From NCBI GenBank assembly GCA_021397835.1, contig JAJFZO010000028.1:434001-498000 (forward strand): a stretch of 64,000 bases of DNA, in the 5' to 3' direction. This document shows positions 11,278 through 23,896 of this stretch, piece by piece. The stretch is from Moringa oleifera (lineage: Eukaryota > Streptophyta > Magnoliopsida > Brassicales > Moringaceae). Made by a program: the position numbers and the translations under genes. Under the pieces are notes generated by a model that ran no database searches, was not told the origin of the DNA, and saw only the letters and a list, made by a program, of their open reading frames with translations. How positions within the stretch are numbered: position 1 is the stretch's first letter; every line of letters starts with the position of its first letter.

Positions 11278-11299
11278 AAAGATTTTTGCCTTATTCTAA

Positions 11300-12740
11300 T
11301 GGTTGACGATGGTTCTAGTGGGATACAAGCCACCGAAAATAAAGAGCGGTTATATAAGATTGAATAATAGCTCAATGTGATCGATGGAGCCCTTCACAAT
11401 CCCATGCAATGACTATGGAAAGAAAATGTGATTTCAGGGAGCAAAGACCAAATTAGCATGACAACATATAGAATGGTGGCCAACAAGACCTAAGTCATGC
11501 AAATTTTATTTTAAGGAATTCTAGGGTAGCAAATTATGTGGATTTGCAACCTAGACACCAACCACTTATTGATCCAAGCTTAACATATTAACAATAGCTT
11601 ATGACAGGCCACAATGATTGATACCAACTTTAAATTGACTCGAGAATTGATAGCGAAGCCCCAAGGGCCAACCATGAATCGTGATTTTCACGAGCATGTT
11701 CTATTACTGGTATATGAACAACAAAATCGAGGAGCTTTTATATGGTAGTGTGATGATGAATTTGAGGTTAGGGATGCCTTTTCACATTTTTGATATGGTG
11801 ATTTTCAATGTCAAGATTGGAAGAATGTTTAACAAAGGCAGCCACAGAGAGTGGATTATTCGTTTGAAAAAAAAAGAGAAGATTTTTGTTTTAATGATAA
11901 AGATCGAAGCCCACGCACTCAAGAATTGAAGATAAAGATGGATTTACCAAGTTTTGACGGTTGATTAAACATTAAAGATTTCTCGATTGGGTAAGAATAA
12001 TTGAAATTTTTTGATTATTTAAATATTTTAGAAGAAAACCAAGTCAAGCTCATGGCATATAAGTTAAAAGGCGGAGCTTTTGCTTAGTCGGAGCAACTTC
12101 AATATAATCGTCAATGCCAAGGAAAGTAGCAAGTTCGCACTTGGCTTAAGATGAAGCAATTACTACAAAGACAATGCCTCCCTCTAGATTATGAGTAGTT
12201 TTGATATCAACAATATCAAAATTATTGACAAGTCACTTGTATTGTTAATGAGTGCACAGAAAAATTTTACAGAATAAATGCACGAGTTAATCTGCCAGAA
12301 ATAGAGGATTAATTGATTGCTCATTATATTGGAGGCGTAAAGATGGTTTTTCAAGATCGACTTACTCTTCAAGAGATTTGAACCATGACAGATATAGTTA
12401 ATTTAGGGATGAAAGTAGAAACTCAAATCAACCGATCCATTATGCATCCCCAGAGTAACTTTCGTCGACAAAATCAAGAAGTTTCTTCTGCTTTAAAAGA
12501 GTCAACAACTCTAAGCAGCAATAGTAATTGAAATAAAAATACCTTTTTGACTTAAAATTTGGCATAGAATCAAAATAACACTTGAACCTCTATTCGGTCT
12601 AACACCCAAGGTTGTAACCAGTAGCAACATCGAATCAATAATGATCCTTATGCACGCCCTAATCTTGGAAAGTGTTTCTGATACAATCAATTAGGTTATC
12701 TTTCAAATCAATGTTTGAATAGAAGAACTTGGCGTTATAA
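11300..12740 (+). pseudogene. gag of Ty3/gypsy element 1
   Basis: Reading across many stops gives a capsid-like series: MVDDGSSGIQ at the start, KMDLPSFDG, KLMAYKLKGGAFA, then CTEKFYRINARVNLPE and AHYIGGVKMVFQDRLTLQEI. These follow the plant Ty3/gypsy retrotrans_gag pattern. Near 12670-12720 a zinc-knuckle relic reads GKCF, a stop, then YNQLGYLSNQC; the second cysteine codon region has become a stop. At least ten in-frame stops break it. Confidence 0.75.
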
Positions 12741-12899
12741 TATTGATAACACTTACAAAGGATGAGATAATACTTTTATCTTTTAGTGGCTTAATAAGAA
12801 GATCTTGTTATTACCACAATCTCAACCTTCGTAAAGCAATTCTATTATTAAGGAAGATAAACCATTATTCAGCAACATAGCAGCCTCAAAATTCTTCAA

Positions 12900-13112
12900 G
12901 CAGGTTAAAGAGTCAAGCTTTATTATATCGTTAATGGTGAAAGGCCAATATGAAGAACCTGTTGAGGTTCCACCTAAGATCCAAAGGGTACTTGCTGATT
13001 TTACTGATTTGTCTCCTAATGAGTTACCTAATGAGCTACCTCTTATGTAAAATATTTAACATCATATCGATTTAATACCTAGAACTAGTTTGCCCAACTT
13101 ATCACATTACCA
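12900..13112 (+). pseudogene. Protease-to-RT linker of element 1
   Basis: Reads VMVKGQYEEPVEVPPKIQRV and LADFTDLSPNELPNELPLM, then a HHIDLIPRTSLPNLSHY block, the usual sequence just before the RT fingers in this family. It carries stops at the Arg/Gln codons. No clear protease D-[ST]-G triad was found; that part is lost or decayed. Confidence 0.65.
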
Positions 13113-13438
13113 TAGCCATCCGTAAAGACCATCTTTAGTTTTGAAAACTGTTTTCTGCTTATCACTCGGTCGAATATGAATCTAGTGATATTCTCTTCAT
13201 AAATTAAGTTTGGTGAATACCACAACACCTTTTAACCTATCAAGCAAATCATTAAGACGTGAGACGAAAAAGTGATACTTGACCATTATTTTATTAGTAG
13301 CTTAACTATCAACACACATTCTCTACTTGCCATCATTTTTCGAGGTGAGTAAAGTAAGAACTGCACAACAACTCATACTCTCACAAATCAAACATTTGTC
13401 TAGTAACTTATTAACTTGTCGTTATAACTCTTCACCTA
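13113..13438 (-). pseudogene. Inverted reverse-transcriptase segment of element 1
   Basis: The plus strand here has no sense in the element's frame. The complementary strand, read from 13438 to 13113, gives one continuous RT frame: QVNKLLDKCLICESMS, then AVLTLLTSKNDGK, RMCVDS, NKIMVKYHFFVSRLNDLLDR, GVVVFTKLNL, HIRPSDKQKTVFKTKDGLYG. This is the finger/palm part of RT, which should sit on the plus strand between SLPNLSHY (ending about 13112) and TFMQLMN (starting about 13441). Stops occur at several Arg/Gln codons. The first catalytic Asp (usual KIDL) reads Asn (KLNL). The short conserved stretch that normally joins the segment to TFM is missing at the junction. Confidence 0.85.
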
Positions 13439-14290
13439 GAACATTCATGCAATTGATGAATTAGGTTCTTCATCCATTTATCGAAAAATTTATGGTGGTT
13501 TGTTTTGATAATATTCTTATCTACGGTAAGGATGAAGGGGAGCATTTGTCACATCTCAATGAAGTTCTAATAGCTTTACAAACTAACAAATTGTATATCA
13601 ATCTTAAAAAATGCAGCTTTATGACTGACTATCTTTTATTCCTTAGCTTTATAAAAGGAAGAAATTGTATTGAAGTTGATAAAGCAAAGGTAAAGGCAAT
13701 TCATGAGTGACCAATTCCTAAAACTGTGCATGAAGTGTAGAGCTTCTATAGACAAACCACCTTTTATAGGCGTTTTATTTAAGGATTTAGGATAATTATG
13801 GTGCTTATTACCAATTTTCTGAAGAAAAGCCAATTCCAATGGGGCAATGCACAAGAGGACAACTTTTCAACAATTAAGAAAAAATTATGCAATATGCAGT
13901 GCTAACACTCCCCATTTTTGAAAAAGTGTTTGAAGTTGAGTGTGATGCATCAGTTTGGAATTGAAGCAGTATTATCCTAAGAAGGGCATCCGTTAGAGGT
14001 TTTTAGTGAAAATGTTAATGAACCCCAATAAAAAATGGATTACATATGGTTAAAATTTTATGTTGTTGTTCACACCTTGAAGCATTAGAAGTATTATTTG
14101 ATTCAACAAGAGTTTGTATTATTCACGAATCATCAAGCTTTAAAGTTCATCAATTCTTAAAAGATGATGAATTGGATGCATGCTCGATGGATTACTTTTT
14201 TGCAAAAGTTCACTTTTACTATTAAACATAAATCTAGCAAAGAAAATAAAGTAATTGATGCATTAAGTTGACGTGTCTCTTTACTAACCA
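13439..14290 (+). pseudogene. RT C-terminal part and RNase H of element 1
   Basis: Starts with TFMQLMN, then KFMVVCFDNILIYGKDEGEH. The RT catalytic box normally reads YFDDI; here it reads CFDNI. LYINLKKCSFMTDYLLF follows, then RNase H with VECDAS (catalytic Asp present), a decayed middle and IKHKSSKEN at its end. The 13492-13710 part is the longest open piece. Stops interrupt it elsewhere. Confidence 0.8.
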
Positions 14291-15540
14291 TCATGAGTAT
14301 TGAGGTGGTGGGGTTTGACTATTTAAAGTATATCTATGCTATTGATGAGGACTTTGGCAAAATATGGACACAATGCAAAAGCAAGGAGTTTACTTCTGAT
14401 TTTCTTATCCAAGACAGATTCTTATTTAAAGGTGTGTAATTATGTATTCCTCGATCTTCTTTATGTAAATATTTGATTAAAGAGTTGCATGCTGGAGAAT
14501 TAAGAGGATAGATTGATCGAGATAAAATAATTAGTTTGGTTGAAAAAAGATTTTATTGGCCTTAATTAAAGAGGGATATTGGACATTTTGTTCGGCCTTG
14601 CATAGTTTGTCAAAAGGCTAAGGGACAAACGTAAAATACTAGGTTTTATGATTCTGTGCCTATTCTAGAAACAATTTAACAAGATTTAAATATGGATTTC
14701 ATTCTTGGCCTCTCAAGGACTCAACGAGGAGTTGATTCTGTTTTGGTTGTAATTGATCCATTCTCCAAGATGGCTCACTTTCTTCCTTGCAAGAAGACTT
14801 CAAATGTTCTTATGTGACTCATTTATATTTTCATGTGATTGTTCGCTTACACGGTATTTCTCGTTCAATAACTTTTAATAGAGATAAAAAAATTTTAAGT
14901 CACCTCTAGAGAACTCTATGGAAATTGTTTGATACTTCATTGAAGTATCGTACCACAAGTCACCCCTAAACCGATTGACAAACTAAGGTGGTTAATCATA
15001 CTTTTGGAAATATGATTCAATGTGTTAGTGGAGATAAATTAAAACAGTAGAATGCTGCTTTTTCACAGATTGAGTTTGCTTTTAATCATAAGCCTAATTG
15101 TTCGACCAAAAAGGCTCCTTTTAAAGTTCTCTACATTAGTATTCCAAGGTATACATTGGATTCGCTACATTTGCCATCTTTCCATAAGGCTAACCCTAAT
15201 GTTGAGAAGTTTGTAGAGTGAATTCAATAGATTCATCCTGAGGTGAAGAAGAATTTAGACGAGGCTAATCTTCATTACAAGATTGTTGCAGACTAGCATC
15301 GACATCTTAAATTATTTAATGAAGGTGATCCGGTGATGATTCATCTTCAAAAGCATCATTTTCTTGTTGGCACATATAATAAGCTCAAAGATAAGAAAAT
15401 CAATCCTTTTCATGTCTTTTAAAAGATTAGTGATAATACTTACAAGATCAATCTTCCAGATGATATGAATATTTCCATTACTTTTAATATTGCTAATATC
15501 TTTGAGTATTTTCCCTCATATGAGTTTTCTTTGCTGTCAG
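14291..15540 (+). pseudogene. Integrase of Ty3/gypsy element 1
   Basis: The HHCC zinc-finger region is near 14500-14620 (RPCIVCQKAKGQT at its end). The core follows with [20 protein letters not shown] (first catalytic Asp region), [14 protein letters not shown], a decayed second-Asp region, and TLGNMIQCVSGDKLK near 15000. The C-terminal part reads HLQKHHFLVGTYNKLKDKKI and ISDNTYKINLPDDMNIS. Many stops. No chromodomain was recognised before the 3' LTR. Confidence 0.75.
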
Positions 15541-15556
15541 AAAACTTGAGGGCAAG

Positions 15557-15861
15557 TTTTCTATTTTATCTTAGTTTCTTATTCTTTCAAGTTTTTCATT
15601 TCTAGTCTAATTCAATTTCTATTCTTTCAAGTTTTCTATTTAGTCAGTTTCTTATTCTTTTAGGTTTCTCATTTCTAGTTTAAGTCAATTTCCTATTTTT
15701 TCTACGTTTTCTATTCTTAATTTACTCCCTTGCATTATTTAAAGACTTATTATAATGGTTAGAAGCAATTCAACACAATTTTTCAAATTTTTCTCTAATA
15801 GTTCAACCTTTGAGTTTGTTCTCTAATTTTGTTCTGCTTCTCTTGACCTTTCACTACACCA
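15557..15861 (+). repeat. 3' LTR of Ty3/gypsy element 1
   Basis: Matches the 5' LTR at 10947. It is preceded by a purine-rich AAAACTTGAGGGCAAG that could be the polypurine tract. It ends near CACTACACCA. The LTR pair differs at many sites, so the insertion is old. Confidence 0.75.
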
Positions 15862-16004
15862 AAACATTAATTGTGGCACGACTTCCACTTGCCTACTTCT
15901 GCATTACAATCTCTTCATGCAGTATACTACCAAAGTATCTCCTGTATTGAACCCTAAAGAGATCCTAATGGTTATGATTTATTAAGTAGTTATATGATTT
16001 TAGC

Positions 16005-17312
16005 TAACAACCTTTAGTATAATTTTCTTGTTCTTAACTAGAAAAAGCATATTGAGAAGATGCAGGGTTCTTAAGAAGATAAAAGATTATGGGACGTTTG
16101 GAGCAAGGCTTGAAAACATCATTAGTTTAGGGTTAAGAAGTTATTTTTATTTACATCATGATATCTGGTAGTAGAAATTTATGCTATTAGAAATTTATGC
16201 TATGTTATATATATCCGTTAAGGTGTTTTGCTTGTGGTTTGTAGACATCATGAAAAGCAAGAGGTTAGGTTTATAAATACTAACAATTTTTGTTTCTTTC
16301 TTTCACTGCCTTAAATAAATCTATTTCTACTATCGATTTTTGTTTCTGAACATGAATGGTAACATACATCTATCATTACAATTTTGTCATTTCTCCTTAT
16401 ATATAATATGCTCATAGATCTTATCTTTTTCACCCACAGTGTCCTAAATCTTCTTATTAATACACATTTTTGCACATTCTAGATGCATGTTTAGTGTTGA
16501 TGCCATGCATATATTGTCATGATCAATTGGTTTACTATGCTAAATCTATTGTGTCACCAAGATCAATTCACTATAAGCACTCAAAACATTGTCAATTTTT
16601 TTTTTTATACAGTGGTATCAACTTTTGAGTGAATTTAATTTGGTACTAATTGAGTCAAGTTTGTGCCTCTTGGTAATTATATTGTAGTATGTCTAGGATT
16701 AGTTGTATAATATACTTGGGTTTAAATTAAATAAGATTTATAGCCAACCAAATCAGATTTAGATTTGCCCGTTTCAGTTTCATATTAATGAAAAACATCT
16801 TAATGCTTCTTCTTTGTCATTTTCTTGAACAACTTAAAGATTTTTGTTGACTTTTTTGATCATTCCTCTTTCACACATAACTTTAATCAAGGATTCCAAG
16901 AAACATCTTTTACTAGCATTTCATGGAACCACTGCTCTGCTAGTCTGATTTGATTTGATCTCAAATACCCACTAAGCATCTCAGTTGGTTGACCACTTAC
17001 TTAGGTGCATCAACTTTTCCAATAGTAGTTTTGTTTCTTTAATCAAATCACATTCATTATAACGAAATTAAATGCGATCCATATAACTAAGTAATTTTTT
17101 ATTGCCTTCAAGTCACGAGCACTCTATTTTTCCTGTTGCATTATTAGATCTCATTTTGGTGTTAAATTTTTAAGTAAAATCAGGTTTTGTTTTTCTTGTT
17201 ATTAGCTAGGAAGGAAATTTTCTCAGTGGGCAATCGAAGACGCATATGTTTGCTTGTTATGGGAAATAAGAGAAGTTTAACAAAGCACAGGAAAAAGAGA
17301 AAATAAAGAATG
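16005..17312. repeat. 1.3-kb direct repeat, copy 1
   Basis: Begins AGCTAACAACCTTTAGTATA and ends AAATAAAGAATGAACAA. The same sequence, diverged by small indels, occurs at 20615-21897. Shared landmarks include GATGCAGGGTTCTTAAGAAG, TCAAGGATTCCAAGAAACATC and CAAGTCACGAGCACTCTATT. No coding potential, LTR or terminal inverted repeat was recognised. Copy 1 carries an extra 16-bp tandem word (AGAAATTTATGCTATT) near 16180. Confidence 0.85.
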
Positions 17313-20300
17313 AACAAGTGGTGAGTTAGGTGGTCTAGTTGAATTGCTTGGGGATTACAGTGCAATGCACATTTCATAGTCTTTTCTTAGAAACATGTTT
17401 ATAAAATTAGAAAAAAAATCAATTTTTAACCTAGTTATTGTTATTGTTCAATAGATTAATGGTGATTCTTTTAATAGTTTAACTTTTGTTTCTATATCTT
17501 TTTTTGAAATTCTTCTGATAATTACTGGTAATTCTTCATCCAACTCTAGAGATGGTTGAATAAAGTTATAGCCTTGTCCATTGCAAGGATTTAATGGTAT
17601 CTCTATTGTTGATTTGAAATGCAGGTAAGTACTATGATAATGTTAACATTTTACATCTATTGATGCTTCTTGCTCCTTTACTTTGATTTAAGAAAGGAGA
17701 TGAGACAATTGATCTTAAGCCTCATCGTGTACATTCCTCAATTATGAAGCCTACCCTTCTTCTAGTGGCTGTTGAGCTAACTATGACTACAAGGGCTGCA
17801 CCTTTGGTACTTTCTAACATTTTTCTTAAAGAGAGATCCGTGCATAAGCTTTTATGCTAATATTCTTATTAGTAATTCACTCTTTTCTCTTCTTATTTTG
17901 TCCTCCTTTTTTATTTATTGTTTGTTTTCAATTCTTACACTTATAATAAGAAAAGAAAAAAAAAACTTCTCTTGAAGCTATAATGATGTTATATATCAAC
18001 TTATTTTTGACTTGATATCAGACAAAGCTCATGAACCGTATGGAGATAACTTTTTATCTTTTTTTTCTTTCTTTTAGGGTTTCCTTTTCCTCTTAAATTG
18101 TGGAAATGAAATGGTTCACTAAAAGGTTAATTACATGGACATGATCTCAACAATGCTCATGTAACATTAGAGATTTAAAAGAAGGGTAAAATGGGGTTTG
18201 ATAATAAATTCTTTCTTTGTAAAAATTTTTGCAGAATGCATTAATGATGGACATCATAATCTCTTATTTAAATCTTGTAGTTTCTTCATTTTACTAGAGA
18301 GTGTGAGTGTTATCTGAAGGTAGCAATTTTATTTAATTGCTCAAAGATTATCACCTTCATGAAAATCAAAGATTTCATTTGATAATCTTTGTCATAAGCT
18401 ACAGACTAGTTGAACTCTATTTTATTACATGCTGCAAATATTTATGAAATCTTGATAGTTGATTTTTGTCAAAATGTTTTTATAGTTTGCCTCTACCAAA
18501 TTTTGGATTGACTAGTTTATAGGATTATACGTTATACACTATTTTTCTCAGCAATTCCTGCATTTGAAATTGCAGTTGGTGGGAGTGCATTGTTCTATGG
18601 ACTTCCATGGTATTTTTATGGAAACTTAGATTTTTATTGCACTTTGTGGGGATTTGATATAAAAACCAATTTTATTTTAAAATATATTCCATTTATTAGT
18701 TAAACCTGTTTCATATTTTGGTCTTATAAGATAACTTAATCATTGTTATCATAGAAGAGAACATTAGTCATATTATCATAATTATATTCACTCTTAACCA
18801 CTTACACAACCCTGTGGGTGCAACATAGTAATTTTATTTAGGAGTACATAAAATCAAGACCCAAGAAAAATGGTTTAACTTGAATAAGTAAAGTCCTCAA
18901 GAGAGAAAATGATACCGGTGAACCACTAGAATATGATATGGGATCCTCCTTATGCCCCTAGAAATCAACTTATGTTTATGTGTTTGAGATAATAGTATAA
19001 AGAAAAGGGTTCATCATTGCATCTTAGAGAATCGTTGCGAATAAGGAGGCTTATTCTTTCGAATGTTAGGAATCATTGAGATTTCAAAACTTTTATTGCA
19101 TATGATGTATTGATTACTGATCACCTATTCTATTGATTGATCAAATTTATGGAATTCTCACCTGAAATAGAAAGGATTTTAGCTCTTAATGTTGTGATTT
19201 TATTATCAAAAATTAAATATTTGTTTTTCTTTTTTTTTTTTCATTTGTGGTGCAATATTAGATAGTTATTTCTTTATGGTTTGTATTTTCATGTACAATT
19301 GTAACTGGTTGGTTTTGCTCTTAAGTAACCTCAAAATCTGAATGACAACAATAATAGTTTTGTTGGCATTATAGTTGTATGTTTGAACTATCAAGGAAAT
19401 TATAGTTTTATAACCAAATGATTTTTTCCTACACATGTTGTAGGCTTGTTTTCTTCTTCGTGTTTATCAAACCTATGACTAGCTTGCTTGATTTTCCTTT
19501 TCTAGAATGCATTCCAACAATAAAGATTTGTTTGAAATATTGCAAGATAATACAACCTATGCAATGAACCTTGATATTATATATTTCAAATTTATCAATG
19601 CATAGAATCACATAAATAAAAAATAGCAAATCCTCTTACTAGTAGGAACTAATAAATTAATGTGTCTTTTTAATTGTGACCATTTAATTGTGGATGAGAT
19701 GGGAAAGGAGAGAGAAGCTAGAAATAAAAAGAAAAAGTAATGATGTAAAAATGGTTCAAGTTAAGCCACGAAACATCTATAAGAAAAACCTGATTTCTTA
19801 ATGAACAACCTTCCACCCACTTGTGACAGTTTTAATGGGGTGATGCTCTATAATAGGTAGAGTTCAATGCCTCGATGCTCAGCCACAGTGAAGAGCATTG
19901 CTGATCTAATTGTTGGCAACATTAATTCTGGGATCTTTCATTTCTTCCATTCGGTCACTCCTTTGATGTTTGTCTTCTACTTCATCTTTTACTACATTAC
20001 CATTTGATCTTTGTAACAATCGTTGGGTTTTGAATTATTTTATATTATTTTTTATTTTTTATTTATTAAGTATTAAAAAAATATAAGATTTAAATAATAT
20101 TTAGAAATTATATTGGCAGACTAGTGGGGTAGTTCCCTACTAACCATGTGAACAAATAGAAAAAAATTGGAGAAAATCTTTGGTACTTTTTTTCTTTTAT
20201 TCAGCAATGAAAAGAGAGAATCACCATGAAAACCTTCCTTTTCCATTTAGAATGACATGAATTAGAGATTATTTGCTTAAAACCAAAACTTTTATTGCTG

Positions 20301-20382
20301 TTATCTCTTTATAATGTTTTTAAATATTAGATTAAAATGGTTTGTTTAATCGATTGAATTGTGAATAAGCTTTTTGATCCAT
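17313..20382. other. Intergenic, no gene called
   Basis: AT-rich DNA. The one exon-like stretch is 17693-17809, where an acceptor-like TTTAAG leads into KGDETIDLKPHRVHSSIMKP, open for about 40 codons. Its family is unknown and its neighbours do not help. Short runs of T and AT occur near 19230 and 20040-20100. Confidence 0.45.
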
Positions 20383-20614
20383 TAACTTCATCTAATATTA
20401 ATTTATTTATATTACCAAACTTATTTTGGTGCAAAAATTTTAAATTTTTATCAAAATAATATTATTTTAAAAGATAAAATAAAAAATAATTTTTTAAAAT
20501 CTTATTGTTATTCTTTAAAAATAACTGTTATTTTTATTTTTATAATGTTTATCTTAATAATATAAATAAAAATATCATAACCTTATTCAACCATCATGCT
20601 TTAATTTTTAACTT
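20383..20614. repeat. AT-rich repeat shared with 62868-63108
   Basis: From CATTAACTTCATCTAATATT to CATGCTTTAATTTTTAACTTTT, this ~230-bp stretch recurs at 62868-63108 in the same orientation with few differences. Here it abuts the 1.3-kb repeat copy 2 without a gap. No terminal inverted repeats were seen. It may be an LTR fragment or a small non-autonomous element. Confidence 0.8.
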
Positions 20615-21897
20615 TTAGCTAACAACCTTTAGTATAATTTTCTTGTTCTTAACTAGAAAAAGCATACTAAAAAGATGCAGGGTTCTTAAGAAGATAAAAG
20701 ATTGTGGGACATTTTGAGCAATTCTTGAAAACATCATTAGTTTAGGTTTAGGAAGTTATTTTTATTTGCATCATGATATCTAATAGTAGAAATTTATGCT
20801 ATGTTATATCTATCAGTTAAGGCTTTTTGCATGTAGTCTATAGACATCGTGAAAAGCAAGAGGTTAGGTTTGTAAATACTAACAATTTCTGTTTCTTTCT
20901 TTCTTCGCCTTAAATAATCTATTTTCTATTATTTATTTTTGTTTCTAAACATGAATGGTAACCTACATCTGTCACTGTAACTTTATCATCTTTTCTCCAT
21001 GTATAATATGTCACAAGATCTTATCTTTTTCACCTATAGTGTCCTAAATCTTTCTATTAGAACACATTTTCACACATTCCATATGCATGTTTAGTGTTGA
21101 TACCATGCATATATTGTCATGATGAATTGATTTACTATGCTAAATCTATTATCTCACCAAAACCAATTCACTACAAGCACTCAAAACATTATTATTTTCT
21201 TTGGTCGTAGGGTGGTATCAACTTTTAAGTTAATTTAATTTGGTACTAGTTGAGTCAAGTTTATGTCTCTTGGAAATTATGTTGTAGTGTGCTTAGGATT
21301 AGGTGCATTAACATATTTGGGTTTAAATTAAATAAGATTTATGGCCAATCAGATCAGACTTGTATTTGCTTGTTTTGGTTTCACATTAATGAAAAACATC
21401 TTAATGCTTCTACTTTGTCATTTTCTTGAACAACTTAAAGATTTTTGTTGACATTTTTGATCATTCCTTGTTCACACATAACATCAATCAAGGATTCCAA
21501 GAAACATCTTTTACTAGCATTTCATGGAACAACTTCTCTGCTTGTCTGATTTGATTTGATCTCAAATAGCCACTAAGTATCGCAATTGGTTGACCATTTA
21601 CTTAGGTGCATCAACTCTTTCCAATAGTTGTCTTGTTTCTTTAATCAAATGGCATTCATTATAACAAAATTAAATGCGATCCATATAACTAAGTAATTTT
21701 TATTGCCTTCAAGTCACGAGCACTCTATTTTTCCTGTTTTGGTGTTAAATTTTCAAGTAAAACCAGGCCCTTTTCTTGTTATTAGGTAAGGAGGAAATTT
21801 CCTCAGTGGGCAACCGAAGAAGCATATGTTTGCTTATTGTGGAAGAGAAGAGAATTTTAGCAAAGTAGAGGAAAAAGATAAAATAAAGAATTGAACA
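20615..21897. repeat. 1.3-kb direct repeat, copy 2
   Basis: Partner of 16005-17312. Its left edge starts at GCTAACAACC, directly after the AT-rich repeat. Its right edge (GATAAAATAAAGAATTGAACAA) is cut by the truncated copia element A. The TTATTAGATCTCA stretch present in copy 1 near 17150 is missing here. Confidence 0.85.
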
Positions 21898-23486
21898 AAA
21901 GACTCTCAAACTTTCCAAGCTCGGAGGCCTTCCTTTCCATGTTTCTTCAGGTGTCTTTAAGCCTATGGCCTTTGAAGGGCATCTATTTACCAAATAGTTT
22001 ACTGTTGAAGCAGCTTCTCCCCAAAATCTTTTACCTAGGCTAGCTGTAAAAAGCATGCACCTCACCCTCTCCATTAAGTTTCTATTCATCCTCTCAGCTA
22101 CTCTTTTCTGTTGAGGTGTAACCCTTACACTCTAATATCTCATAATTTCTTATTCTTTGCAGTTTGATCAAACACTTTGTTGCAAAACTCTAGTAAATTA
22201 TCAGTTTTGTGTACCTTGTGCTTTTTCTCAGTTAGATTCTCCATTGCAGTCCTTCATTCTTTGAATTTCTCAAAGTTGTTGTTTTTGTGTTTTAAAAAGT
22301 ATATCCACACCTTCCTCGAGTAGTCACCCACTAAAGAGAGAAAATAAGAGCAACCTCCATGAATAAGAATTTTTTAAGGTCCCCAAAAATCAGCTTGGAC
22401 ATAGCTCACATACAACAGCAATCTTCAATCTACGCTACTTTCCCAATATGCATTGTTCACAAAATCCTAACCTCAAGATCTTCTCTTTCCTAATGGCTAC
22501 TCAATATTTGCAATCCTCACATGATTGAATCTTTTATGCCAGGTCTAGAAAGCACTCTGCTCATTTTTAACTACCACTTTAGCACCTCCTTGGAAAACTT
22601 TGCCTTGTAAAACATATAAACCATTTCCTTTAACACATTTTAAAGCCATCAGAGATCCTTTCAAGACCTTAAGAATTCCTTTTTTTAGCCTTGAAACTAT
22701 ACCATTTTGCATCTAAATTTTCAAGAGAAATTGGATTTCTTCTAAGTTTAGGTACATGTCTTACCTCTTAAAGAATTTTGGTAGTACCATCCAAAAACTT
22801 GAAAGCAACAGATCAAATGCCTTTAATGTTGCATATATGGTCATTCCCCATAAGTAATCTACCTGAATTTGCCTGATGTAGTCCAGAAAACAATCTCTCT
22901 TTAGGCACATGTGAAATACGCTTGTAGAATCATTAATCCATTTTTCAGAATTTCTTGTTTCAGAAACAGCCAAGAGCTCTCCTTCATCTTAGCTACAATC
23001 GACAACGACATCAGGTTCCTTTCCCTTTTCTGCTTGTTGTTTTTCTTTAACTCTTTGTGAAATCTTCTAATATGCCCCCATCTTGCCCCAAAAGTAAGAC
23101 TTCCTACCAGCCATAAACTTAGATCTGACAGACTTTTTAATTTATCTTTTACTGCATCCGTACTTGTCAATTATTTTGGTTTTTTTTTTTTTTGCCTTCC
23201 TTTTACTATAAGTCTTTCTCTAGATTTTTCATCTTTGGCCTCTATTTTATCCTCAAGTTTTTTAGATTTAAGGGTATTTTGTACCCCAACCAAAGATAAT
23301 GTATCCCTACCATAAATCATTGTATTAGTCAAACTTTTGTAATTTTGTGGTAAAAAAACTCAATAGTAGCAGGGCTTGATCTTCATCTTCAATCTTGATA
23401 TCCACATTTTTTAATTCTAAGATAATGTTAGAAATTCATATGTATTCTCTTCCATTGATTTGCTGGGAAGCATCTTATTTGTATAG

Positions 23487-23723
23487 CTAAATCTTGAGGT
23501 ATAGCCTATTAGCAAAAGACTTTGTCATGCAAAATTGTTCTAACTTTAACCAAATCCCAGCAGCAGTTTTCTCCTTGGTTACCTTCCTCCGCAATTGATC
23601 TTTAAGGTGTAAAATCAATGCACTGTGTGCCTTTTTTAGCAATTCTTTCTTCCTTTCTTCTGGCATAATCATAGGAATGTGCTTCTCTCTAGCTAGTGCT
23701 TCTATCTGTCCTTGTTGTACCAT
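23487..23723 (-). pseudogene. copia gag fragment (element A)
   Basis: A 78-codon open piece with KEHIPMIMPEERKKELLKKA, then DQLRRKVTKEKTAAGIWLKL and TKSFANRLYLKI. This is the capsid-like UBN2-type gag segment of plant copia elements. The matching segment is deleted from element B. Confidence 0.75.
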
Positions 23724-23882
23724 AAAGGCTCACATCTTCATCCTCTAAAGACTAAAGATATTTTTGCTTATGAATTCTTCAATATCCATTTTTTTTGGAT
23801 TCCATGATCCTCAATCTTGATTTGATGCAGAAGGTTTTTAGGCTTTGGTGGTGTTTCTCATTGGTTTTATTAGATCGAATGA

Positions 23883-23894
23883 GCTTTGATACCA
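23883..23894 (-). other. Primer-binding site of copia element A (tRNA-Met type)
   Basis: On the minus strand TGGTATCAAAGC, one transition away from the usual TGGTATCAGAGC, three bases inside the LTR end. Confidence 0.8.
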
Positions 23895-23896
23895 CT

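Larger units (their letters stand above)
10947..15861 (+). mobile_element. Ty3/gypsy LTR retrotransposon, decayed (element 1)
   Basis: About 4.9 kb bounded by similar LTR sequences (10947-11262 and 15557-15861). Just after the 5' LTR is a decayed initiator-Met-type primer-binding site, followed in order by gag with a zinc-knuckle relic, protease/linker, an RT whose central part is inverted, RNase H and integrase. Stops occur throughout, so no autonomous activity is possible. Family words such as DLIPRTSLPNLSHY before the RT and IKHKSSKEN before the integrase zinc finger place it among common plant Ty3/gypsy elements. I do not assign a lineage. A related fragment lies at 61086-62867. Confidence 0.85.
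21898..23896 (-). mobile_element. Ty1/copia internal region, truncated (element A)
   Basis: Reading down the minus strand from the shared LTR: primer-binding site at 23883-23894, gag (about 23723-23240) with KKAHSALILHLKDQLR and KTAAGIWLKLEQFCMTKS, and a protease-region relic (IEDSTS-like WINDSTSVFHMC at 22930). GAG-pre-integrase remains follow (about 22740-22500), then an integrase piece (22089-21898) with NRNLMERVRCMLFTAS and GEAASTVNYLVNRCPSKAIG. The sequence stops abruptly within integrase at 21898, against the 1.3-kb repeat. RT and RNase H are absent. Stops and frameshifts break the rest. Confidence 0.85.
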
